The notes beneath the pieces were generated by a model that had not been told where the DNA came from, made no database searches, and saw only the letters and a list, made by a program, of their open reading frames with translations. From the NCBI GenBank assembly GCA_964613585.1, contig CAZTHL010000097.1:1-13362 (forward strand): a DNA stretch of 13,362 bases, given 5' to 3'. Below, in pieces: positions 1 through 6,037 of this stretch. Origin of the DNA: CAZTHL01 sp964613585 (GTDB lineage Bacteria > Pseudomonadota > Alphaproteobacteria > DSM-16000 > Inquilinaceae). Position 1 is the first letter of the stretch, and every line of letters begins with the position of its first letter. A program made the translations under genes and the position numbers.

Positions 1-1
1 T

Positions 2-54
2 CCGAGCACGTTCGTGAATCCCAATTCGATTCAATCAGCTCGGGTCATGCTCTA
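2..54 (+). repeat. Left copy of 53-bp terminal inverted repeat
   Basis: Bases 2-54 are the exact reverse complement of 13310-13362, with no mismatch that I can find over 53 bp. The inner boundary reads ...GCTCTA here and TAGAGC... at the right end. The right copy interrupts an MFS gene, so the inner edge is probably the tip of an inserted element, such as an insertion sequence, that continues outside the window. A TA next to the GAGC tip at both ends would suit an IS630-type element that duplicates TA. That family assignment is inference, because no transposase gene is visible here. Confidence 0.85.
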
Positions 55-182
55 AAGAGCCGCGGCCAAGCGATAGGGGTCATGCGCCGGAGGGCCACAA
101 TGCGACGCAAGTGAACGATGCCTCCAAGTTCCGAGGAATGATTTCACGTTAACAAAACTGAGCGTGAGCGGTTAATTTACCC

Positions 183-212
183 CTTGAAAGTTCATAGTCC
201 GTTCGCATATCC
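183..212 (+). promoter_or_regulatory. Possible heat-shock (sigma-32-like) promoter upstream of the rpoH-like gene
   Basis: CTTGAAA at 183-189 and CATATCC at 206-212 are separated by 16 bases. This resembles the sigma-32 pattern CTTGAA and C-TAT-T, although the spacing is at the edge of what is usual. ACCCCTTGA occurs at 179-187 and again at 218-226, 39 bp downstream, which suggests a repeated -35-like or operator element. Transcription from here would leave a leader of about 110 nt before the start at 330. This is sequence resemblance only. Confidence 0.35.
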
Positions 213-269
213 AATTGACCCCTTGACATGAACGAACTCGATCATGCCCGTACCGCGTCGCCATAGCGC

Positions 270-294
270 GGAACGTCATGCGGCCGAAGGTGTT
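270..294 (+). promoter_or_regulatory. EcfG/RpoE2-type general stress promoter of the rpoH-like gene
   Basis: GGAAC at 270-274 is followed by 18 bases and then TT at 293-294 (core TGTT at 291-294). This matches the GGAAC-N18-TT consensus of alphaproteobacterial general stress sigma factors. Transcription would start near 301-303, leaving a leader of about 28 nt that contains the AAGGAG ribosome site (314-319) of the sigma factor gene. Spacing, orientation and biology agree, since secondary rpoH genes in Alphaproteobacteria are known targets of this regulon. Confidence 0.6.
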
Positions 295-329
295 GTGAAA
301 AACACGCTGCCAGAAGGAGCGCGGAAGAA

Positions 330-1211
330 TTGAACGTGTTGTACTTCTCCCCGGAAGATAACCTCGACCGCTACCTCCGCGAGGTCGGCAAGCAGCCGTA
401 TCTGACCGTGGAGGACGAACAGCAGTTGGCGCGTCGTTGGCGCGACAAACATGATGCCAGCGCCATGCGCGATTTGGCGGGGAGTCACCTACGCCTCGTG
501 GTCAAGATGGCACGCGGCTACTCCGGATATGGTCTCCCGATCTCGGAACTGATTGCCGAGGGGAATGTGGGGCTGATGCAGGCGATTGCCAAGTTCGAGC
601 CGGAACGAGGCTACCGCCTAGCCACATATGCGGCTTGGTGGATTCGCGCAGCCATACAGGAGTATATCCTCCACAACTGGTCGCTGGTAAAAACGGGGAC
701 GACAGCAGCGCAAAAGAAGCTGTTCTTCAATCTGCGCCGATTGAAGGGCAAGCTGCGGGCGATGGAGGAAGGTGATTTGGCGCCAGATCAGGTGACCCAG
801 ATCGCGCAGCAGCTGGACGTCCCGGAGCATGACGTCATTGAGATGAACCGGCGTCTTTCCGCCGCCGACACTTCGCTCAACATCGAGATCGGCGACGACA
901 CCGATGTCGAATGGCAAGACCGGCTGACCGACGATCGCGACAATCAGGAGAGCCGTCTTGCCGATGCCAACGAGCTTGCCTGGCGTCGGGATCTGCTGAA
1001 CGAGGGGCTCGGCCTGCTCAACGAGCGGGAACGCCATATCCTCCTGGAGCGGCGGTTGACCGAGAATCCTCGTACCCTCGAGGCTCTGAGCGGTGAGTAT
1101 GGCGTGTCCCGGGAGCGGGTTCGTCAGATCGAGGTCGCTGCCTTCCGAAAGTTGCAAAAAGCGATATGCGGCAATGTCGAGTCCAAGGGGGCGCACCGAG
1201 CCGCTGCCTGA
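330..1211 (+). CDS. rpoH: RNA polymerase sigma factor, RpoH (sigma-32) family
   Basis: This 293-residue sigma-70-class factor has the length and order of domains of RpoH. Region 1.2/2.1 includes LDRYLREVGK. Region 2.3/2.4 (about residues 74-115) holds LIAEGNVGLMQAIAKFEP and TYAAWWIRAAIQEYI. The RpoH box QKKLFFNLRR, which is diagnostic of the heat-shock factor group, lies at residues 128-137. A region 4.2 helix-turn-helix SGEYGVSRERVRQIEVA starts at about residue 254. It would direct RNA polymerase core to heat-shock or stress promoters. The start is the TTG at 330, because AAGGAG (314-319) sits 10 bases upstream; the GTG at 336 is a less well spaced alternative. Many Alphaproteobacteria carry several rpoH paralogues. 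The EcfG-type promoter in front suggests this is a stress-induced secondary copy rather than the housekeeping one, which is inference. Confidence 0.92.
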   Translation: MNVLYFSPEDNLDRYLREVGKQPYLTVEDEQQLARRWRDKHDASAMRDLAGSHLRLVVKMARGYSGYGLPISELIAEGNVGLMQAIAKFEPERGYRLATYAAWWIRAAIQEYILHNWSLVKTGTTAAQKKLFFNLRRLKGKLRAMEEGDLAPDQVTQIAQQLDVPEHDVIEMNRRLSAADTSLNIEIGDDTDVEWQDRLTDDRDNQESRLADANELAWRRDLLNEGLGLLNERERHILLERRLTENPRTLEALSGEYGVSRERVRQIEVAAFRKLQKAICGNVESKGAHRAAA

Positions 1212-1430
1212 CGGCAGGTGAACGAACAGCCTTGTCCACGTGAGCGTCATTCGGAAAGGCCACCCGCTAGAGGTCAAGATGGCGCCGCCAGAGTGTTGGT
1301 GGTCTGGCTGTTTGGGATAGTCGCCAAGTCTCGCAGAAGGTCGGCAAGAGTTCGGGTCATGAGCCTTGGCTTTTCATCGCCCGATCGGACTCGTCATTTG
1401 CGCGAGGGCGGGTGCGTTAAGCCTTACCTG

Positions 1431-1480
1431 CACAACCCGGAGACATGGGTGACACCTTAGGCCGACGACATGGGTGACAG
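1431..1480 (+). repeat. Left end of IS481-type element with duplicated GACATGGGTGACA
   Basis: The 13-mer GACATGGGTGACA occurs at 1442-1454 and again at 1467-1479, a spacing of 25 bp, just upstream of the transposase start at 1510. Repeated motifs of this kind are typical of the left terminus of alphaproteobacterial IS481-family elements and probably bind transposase. I found no matching right terminus (TGTCACCCATGTC), so the right end has been lost. The exact outer edge near 1431 is approximate. Confidence 0.6.
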
Positions 1481-1509
1481 GTCAGAACAGTGGTTGGAAG
1501 AGCCCGGCC

Positions 1510-1746
1510 ATGCCTTGGAGAGAGACCTGCACCATGGATCAGCGAATGGCGTTCATCGTGGCTTGGCAGGCCGGTGAGGCGAGCGTCGCCGCGCTCAGCC
1601 GGCATTTTGGCATTGGCCGGAAGACCGGCTACAAGTGGCTGGGGCACTTCCAGGCGGACGGTCTGGCCGATCGGTCGCGGACCCCGCTGACCAGCCCGCG
1701 GGCGCGCGCCCCGGAGCGGGAGGCCAAGCTGCTGGCGCTGCGCCAC
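1510..1746 (+). pseudogene. IS481-family transposase, N-terminal helix-turn-helix part (relic)
   Basis: The frame opens with MPWRETCTMDQRMAFI, the canonical opening of IS481 transposases, followed by a helix-turn-helix (VAALSRHFGIGRKTGYKW, about residues 29-46) and the usual ADRSR..SPRA stretch. After LALRHP at about 1746 the frame jumps directly into DDE-domain sequence (KGWFL...). The intervening linker is missing here and found inverted farther on. The upstream GTG at 1474 would extend the frame, but the ATG at 1510 matches the family start. This is the 5' part of a broken gene and cannot make an active enzyme. Confidence 0.75.
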
Positions 1747-1865
1747 CCAAAGGCTGGTTCCTGACCGGCGACGGTACGCACGTCGAGCCGCTCGCGCGGC
1801 GCAACGCGCACAGCCGGTTTCTCCTGCGCCGTTAGCCCGTCGCCCGCATCGACGAGGGCCATGAA
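1746..1865 (+). pseudogene. IS481-family transposase, DDE-domain fragment (relic)
   Basis: Read on the plus strand in another frame from the N-terminal piece, 1746-1865 gives KGWFLTGDGTHVEPL, then AHSRFLLR, a stop at 1833-1835, and ARIDEGH. This is the first strand region of the IS481 DDE core, which normally follows WTVDF. Its proper upstream neighbour (WTVDF) lies immediately downstream but on the opposite strand, so order and orientation have been shuffled. The rest of the catalytic core, including the later acidic residues, is absent. Confidence 0.65.
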
Positions 1866-2057
1866 GTCCACCGTCCAGACGTCGTTCGGCGCCTGGGCGG
1901 CGGCCAGCGGCCGGCCCGAGGGCACGATCCGCCGCCGGCGCCGCGGCGGGTCAGCCCGGCCCGATCAAGCAGCGTGCCGATCGTGCTGGCTGCCAGCCAC
2001 ACCTGCTGTGGCTGATGCGCCACCAGCTAGGCCTTGACCTGCGCACCTCCCAGCTTG
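1866..2057 (-). pseudogene. IS481-family transposase linker segment, inverted relative to the rest (relic)
   Basis: The minus strand from about 2057 down to 1866 encodes the part of an IS481 transposase that should lie between the helix-turn-helix and the DDE core: KA*LVAHQPQQVW, then LAASTIGTLLDRAGL, an Arg-rich run, VPSGRPLAAAQAPNDVWTVDF. It carries an in-frame TAG where Trp is expected and at least one frame change in the Arg-rich run. It reads opposite to the pieces on either side, so an internal inversion has occurred inside the relic. Confidence 0.7.
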
Positions 2058-2064
2058 GATGCCT

Positions 2065-2278
2065 ACCGAGCGGCCGCACGAGGCGCTCGGCCGGAAGCCG
2101 CCTGCCAGTGTCCATCAGCCGTCCGCGCGGCCGTTCGACGGTGTGCTGCGCTCGCCCGACTTATGCCGATGACGCTTGCGTCCGTCGGGTCCGTCGCTGC
2201 GGCGCGTTAAATGGCGCGGCGAGCAAATCTTCATCAGCCAAGCCCTGGTCGGCCAGCCCCTTTTTATGGGTTCATGGC
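2065..2278 (+). pseudogene. IS481-family transposase, C-terminal part (relic, frameshifted)
   Basis: TERPHEALGRKPPASVHQP (from 2065) is the conserved NERPHEALG..PP..V..PS motif near the end of the IS481 integrase core. It continues as YADDACVRRVRRCG after one frame change and as KWRGEQIFISQALVGQP after another (about 2205-2265), which is the usual C-terminal beta-rich tail. At least two frameshifts are needed to read it. The end near 2278 is approximate, because the right terminal repeat is missing. Confidence 0.7.
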
Positions 2279-2290
2279 CTAGCTGTTTAG

Positions 2291-2472
2291 CACGGGCTTA
2301 TGGTGCTCTGCTTCAACCCGAAGGCGTTTCAGTTCCTCAGCGCCTTTGTCCCCAGGTCATTCGGCCGGATGGATGGGCAATGCTGCCAACGACTATCCTC
2401 GGTGGCATCTTCATGGCGGTTGCCACTGTCCTTGACGGCACCTACCCCCTGCTTGCGGAGCGGGCAGGGTGA
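2291..2472 (+). pseudogene. LysE/RhtB-family amino acid exporter fragment
   Basis: GLMVLCFNPKAFQFLSAFVP (from 2294) matches the conserved NPK....F..F.PQ motif of LysE/RhtB exporters. After a frame change near 2350, IRPDGWAMLPTTILGG and IFMAVATVLDGTYPLLAERAG continue the next membrane segment. The N-terminal half of the protein and the final helix are not recognisable. The fragment abuts the IS481 relic, so the element may once have inserted into or next to this exporter gene. It is not functional. Confidence 0.55.
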
Positions 2473-2534
2473 CCTCCGTGCCGCACCTCGATGTGAAAAC
2501 CACAAGGCTGAACGGCCGGCACCATGACCATTCT

Positions 2535-2559
2535 GGAACCGACATCGCCTACACCTGTT
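2535..2559 (+). promoter_or_regulatory. EcfG/RpoE2-type general stress promoter of the phosphoribosyltransferase gene
   Basis: GGAAC at 2535-2539, 18 bases, then TT at 2558-2559 (core TGTT at 2556-2559) is the same arrangement as upstream of the rpoH-like gene. Predicted transcription would begin near 2566, about 40 nt before the ATG at 2605. Two such matches at sensible positions in one window support a shared general stress response. Confidence 0.55.
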
Positions 2560-2604
2560 ACGATCTTGCGAGCCTGTATTGAGGCGTAACCGTCCGTCAG
2601 CGAA

Positions 2605-3285
2605 ATGACAAGGCAAATGGGCGCAGGCGAGCCTTATGCCAATCGCGCGGAAGCCGGTCGTGAGCTGGCACAATTGCTTGAGAAGTATCGATGCCAGCAT
2701 CCCGTGATCTTTGCTCTGCCACGCGGCGGCGTCCCGGTGGGCCGCGAGATCGCGAAACGGCTGGCGGCACCGCTTGATGTCGTGCTCGTCCGCAAGATTG
2801 GCGCACCGTTTCAGCCTGAGTTGGCCATCGGAGCGGTCGTAAATGGCGCGCGGGCGCAGATCGTCACGCATGACGCGGTGCTGCGGGCCCTGGACTTGCC
2901 GTGGGAGTTCGTCGAGCGCCAAGCTGTCAGCGAACTCGAGGTGATCGAACAGCGCCGGCACCTTTACCTGGGTGACAGCAAGCCAATGGATCCTGAGGGC
3001 CGGACGGCGATCATCGTTGACGACGGCATTGCAACGGGAACGACCATGCGCGCCGCGCTCGCTGCCCTCAGACAGGGCAGGCCGAAACGTCTGGTGCTCG
3101 CGGTGCCGGTGGCGCCGCCTGAGATCATCGAGGCGCTGCGCCCAGAGGCGGATCACATCGTGTGTCCATGGACGCCAGATCCGTTTCACGCAATCAGCTT
3201 GTTCTATCAAGACTTTTCGCAAGTATCGGACCAGGACGTCGTGGATATGCTGCAAGAGACCACGCCGACCACTTCCGCGTGGTGA
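2605..3285 (+). CDS. Stand-alone phosphoribosyltransferase-domain protein
   Basis: The 226-residue product carries a type I phosphoribosyltransferase fold. ALPRGGVPVGREIA (about residues 38-51) is the early loop and VVLVRKIGAP follows. The PRPP-binding signature IIVDDGIATGTTM lies at about residues 136-148, with the adjacent acidic pair D139-D140. Such proteins are annotated as predicted phosphoribosyltransferases and often sit in stress clusters of Alphaproteobacteria; the substrate base is unknown. There is no signal peptide, so it should be cytosolic. The ATG at 2605 lacks a clear ribosome site, and the ATG at 2617 is an alternative. A general stress promoter match precedes it. Its physiological role is not established. 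Confidence 0.85.
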   Translation: MTRQMGAGEPYANRAEAGRELAQLLEKYRCQHPVIFALPRGGVPVGREIAKRLAAPLDVVLVRKIGAPFQPELAIGAVVNGARAQIVTHDAVLRALDLPWEFVERQAVSELEVIEQRRHLYLGDSKPMDPEGRTAIIVDDGIATGTTMRAALAALRQGRPKRLVLAVPVAPPEIIEALRPEADHIVCPWTPDPFHAISLFYQDFSQVSDQDVVDMLQETTPTTSAW

Positions 3286-3345
3286 CACGTGAGCAGTGAC
3301 CCCTTTCGCTGCGGAGCCTCATGACGTGGGGTGCCAGAACGGCAG

Positions 3346-3377
3346 GACGAGGCCGAGAGCCGACGAGGCCGAGAGCC
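3346..3377 (+). repeat. 16-bp tandem duplication
   Basis: GACGAGGCCGAGAGCC is present twice head to tail (3346-3361 and 3362-3377), followed by the start of a third unit, GACGA. It lies 60 bp after the phosphoribosyltransferase stop codon. It is probably a slippage duplication; no function is evident. Confidence 0.75.
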
Positions 3378-3861
3378 GACGACGGACAGGCAAGGAGGTT
3401 GGAGCAAAATTCGCGAGGGCGTGGCAGGCGCAAGACAATGGGAGAATCCGGAGCGATTTTGTAACACATTGTCTCACTGACCATCGCCAGCGAAGGCAAG
3501 GCTCACCATTCTGTTCGTTTAGCGTATGCCCTCGCGGGGTTGGGTCGGGCGGCTAGGGCTCCCTGTGAGCGGTGGGCGTCACACAGTGCCAGGGCCCTTG
3601 TGCTGGTGACGTCCGCCAGCCCGCACAAGACCTTGCTTGGGCGCGCGGCGATGTAGGAACATCGGATGGGGATGGCGCGAACCAGGAGCCATCGGGAATC
3701 ACGCGGGATCGTTCTCATCGCTGGAGCGAAACCCGGATCGGCGAGCGATGCTCAGTGCCGACTGTGTCGTGGCGGCATAGAGTCACTGGTGAGCCAACAC
3801 CAGGTTGGCGGCGGCCTGGGCCGTACGCACCACAAGACCGCCATGATTGAACTTTAACTCG

Positions 3862-3893
3862 CGGAAAAGGCTTGAGTTTTCCGACACGGAAAA
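3862..3893 (+). promoter_or_regulatory. Candidate operator-like repeats upstream of prkA
   Basis: CGGAAAA at 3862-3868 and TTTTCCG at 3877-3883 form a 7-bp inverted repeat with an 8-base spacer, and CGGAAAA recurs at 3887-3893. The cluster is AT-richer than its surroundings and lies about 190 bp before prkA. It could be a regulator binding site or part of a promoter. No known regulator motif was recognised. Confidence 0.3.
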
Positions 3894-4080
3894 TGACGCG
3901 AACGGACAATTGATCGGACAGCGTCACCTTGCGTTAACCAAGTTGCCGGATGATTGCTGCGATGTGTACCGCAGAGGCGAATGAACGATTGCATCACCGG
4001 CTTCGACGATTGCCGGTCGCTGCTCGAGGAATCTTGCGCCGCGTCGACAGGTGCCCGCTCGGTCGATGACGAGGTCAGCC

Positions 4081-6027
4081 ATGGAACATCGGGACGACAT
4101 TTTCGGCCTCTTCACGGAGGCGTATGACAGTCGGAAGCAGGCCGAGATGAGTCTGCGCGAGTATCTTGAGGGATGCCGCGACGATCCCATGATGTACGCC
4201 AGCGCGGCCGAACGAATGGTCGCCGCTATCGGCGAGCCTGAGATTGTCGACACCTCAAGGGATCCGCGTTTCTCGCGAATCTTCCTCAACCGGACGATCA
4301 AGGTCTATCCAGCGTTCGCCGACTTCTTCGGGATGGAGGAGACGATCGAGCGAATCGTCGGCTTCTTCCGGCATGCTGCACAGGGGTTGGAGGAGCGAAA
4401 GCAGATCCTCTACCTTCTGGGACCTGTTGGCGGGGGCAAATCATCGCTGGCGGACCGGCTCAAGGCCTTGATGGAGCGGCAGCCCGTCTATGTCTTGAAG
4501 GCTGGCGACGAAGTCAGCCCTGTGTTCGAGAGCCCTTTGGTACTGTTCGACCCGGACAGCATGGGCGAAGCGCTGGAGGAGCGTTACGGGATCCCCCATC
4601 GCAAGCTCACCGGCCTGATGTCACCCTGGGCGGTCAAACGGCTGGATGAGCTGGGCGGCGACATCTCTCGATTCAAGGTTGTGAAGATGCATCCGTCGAA
4701 GCTACGCCAGGTATGCGTAGCCAAGACCGAGCCTGGCGACGAGAACAATCAGGACATATCCTCTCTGGTCGGCAAGGTCGATATCCGTAAACTTGAGTAT
4801 TTTGGGCAGAACGATCCCGACGCCTATTCCTACTCGGGAGGCCTGAATCGGACGACCCAGGGTGTACTTGAATTTGTTGAGATGTTCAAGGCGCCCATCA
4901 AGATGCTGCATCCGCTGCTGACGGCGACTCAAGACGGCAACTATGTCGGGACGGAAAACGTTGGCGCCATGCCTTTCTCGGGCATCGTAATGGCGCACTC
5001 GAACGAAGCGGAGTGGATAACCTTCAAATCCAACAAGAACAATGAGGCCTTTCTCGACCGCATCTGCGTTGTCAAGGTGCCTTATTGTTTGCGGATGACG
5101 GAGGAGACAAGGATCTACGAGAAGCTGCTCGCGTCCAGCGAGCTTAAATCGGCGCCGTGCGCGCCCAGCACCTTGAAGATGCTCTCACAGTTTTCGATCC
5201 TGTCCCGACTGAAGCCGCATGAGAACTCCAACCTCTTCTCCAAGATGCGGGTTTATGACGGCGAAAGCTTGAAGGACAGTGATCCGCACGCCAAGTCCGT
5301 CCAGGAGTATCGCGACGCGGCTGGGGTCGACGAGGGCATGGATGGGGTGTCGACCCGCTTCGCCTACAAGGTTCTGTCGGAGACCTTCAATTTCGACACG
5401 AACGAGGTGGCGGCGGACCCGGTCCACCTGATGTACGTGCTGGAGCAGGCGATCAAGCGCGAGCAGCTTCCGGAGGAAATAGAGAAGCGCTACCTTGAGT
5501 TTATCAAGGAGGAGCTCGCGCCGCGCTACGCGGAGTTCATCGGGCACGAGATCCAGAAGGCTTACCTCGAATCATACCACGACTATGGTCAGAACCTGTT
5601 CGATCGCTATGTGGCGTACGCGGATGCCTGGATCGAGGATCAGGACTTCAAGGACCCGGACACCGGGCAGCTGCTTGACCGGGAACTCCTGAACCAGGAG
5701 CTGAGCAAGGTTGAGAAGCCCGCGGGGATCGCCAATCCCAAGGACTTCCGGAATGAGGTCGTCAAATTCTCGCTTCGGTCACGCGCTCGCAATTCCGGAA
5801 ACAACCCGTCATGGACCTCCTATGAGAAGATCCGCGAGGTGATCGAGCGGCGGATGTTCAGTCAGGTGGAGGATCTGCTGCCGGTGATCAGCTTCGGCAG
5901 CAAGAAGGACAGCGAATCCGAAAAGAAGCACGCCGAGTTCCTGGATCGCATGGTCAGCCGCGGCTACACGGGACGACAGGTGCGCAGGCTGGTAGAGTGG
6001 TATATGCGCGTCAACAAAGCCGGCTGA
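4081..6027 (+). CDS. prkA: PrkA family serine protein kinase (YeaG)
   Basis: This 648-residue protein is full length for PrkA/YeaG. It has an N-terminal AAA-like PrkA domain with a Walker A motif GPVGGGKSS at about residues 114-122, and a C-terminal kinase-like domain ending in SRGYTGRQVRRLVEWY. Family members phosphorylate serine and act in stationary-phase, nitrogen-starvation or sporulation-related stress. The ATG at 4081 is chosen because GAGG (4071-4074) lies 6 bases upstream and the opening matches the usual start before SLREYLEGC and AERM..AIGEPE; a GTG at 4051 would add ten residues. It is the first gene of a tight operon, with 10 bp to yeaH. In a 20-codon sample (4741-4800) only 12 third positions are G or C, clearly lower than in the genes that follow. 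Confidence 0.93.
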   Translation: MEHRDDIFGLFTEAYDSRKQAEMSLREYLEGCRDDPMMYASAAERMVAAIGEPEIVDTSRDPRFSRIFLNRTIKVYPAFADFFGMEETIERIVGFFRHAAQGLEERKQILYLLGPVGGGKSSLADRLKALMERQPVYVLKAGDEVSPVFESPLVLFDPDSMGEALEERYGIPHRKLTGLMSPWAVKRLDELGGDISRFKVVKMHPSKLRQVCVAKTEPGDENNQDISSLVGKVDIRKLEYFGQNDPDAYSYSGGLNRTTQGVLEFVEMFKAPIKMLHPLLTATQDGNYVGTENVGAMPFSGIVMAHSNEAEWITFKSNKNNEAFLDRICVVKVPYCLRMTEETRIYEKLLASSELKSAPCAPSTLKMLSQFSILSRLKPHENSNLFSKMRVYDGESLKDSDPHAKSVQEYRDAAGVDEGMDGVSTRFAYKVLSETFNFDTNEVAADPVHLMYVLEQAIKREQLPEEIEKRYLEFIKEELAPRYAEFIGHEIQKAYLESYHDYGQNLFDRYVAYADAWIEDQDFKDPDTGQLLDRELLNQELSKVEKPAGIANPKDFRNEVVKFSLRSRARNSGNNPSWTSYEKIREVIERRMFSQVEDLLPVISFGSKKDSESEKKHAEFLDRMVSRGYTGRQVRRLVEWYMRVNKAG

Positions 6028-6037
6028 GGGCCATTGG

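Larger units (their letters stand above)
3286..4080. other. About 795 bp without a convincing gene
   Basis: Short open frames on both strands show no recognisable domain. Visible structure includes a 16-bp tandem duplication (3346-3377), an 8-bp inverted repeat AGACAATG/CATTGTCT (3433-3440 and 3467-3474) and a CGGAAAA/TTTTCCG/CGGAAAA cluster (3862-3893) that may regulate prkA. A GGAAC at 3656 lacks the TT at the right distance, so it was not counted as a stress promoter. The prkA promoter must lie in this stretch but is not obvious. Confidence 0.5.

Noticed and set aside
1204..1217. CTGCC-TGAC-GGCAG stem across the rpoH stop codon as a terminator
   Set aside because: Only five base pairs with no T run; expected often by chance in GC-rich DNA.
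618..1277. 219-codon minus-strand open frame opposite the sigma factor gene
   Set aside because: It is fully overlapped by the well-supported rpoH-like frame and has no recognisable domain.
2176..2472. A single 98-residue protein from 2176
   Set aside because: The frame is a chance fusion of the IS481 C-terminal tail (KWRGEQIFIS...) with part of a LysE-family remnant; neither part is complete.
3656..3680. GGAAC at 3656 as an EcfG promoter for prkA
   Set aside because: The positions 18 bases downstream are GA rather than TT, and it lies more than 400 bp from prkA.
3503..3857. Short open frames on both strands between the phosphoribosyltransferase gene and prkA
   Set aside because: They overlap one another, lack good ribosome sites and known motifs, and their compositions do not look coding.
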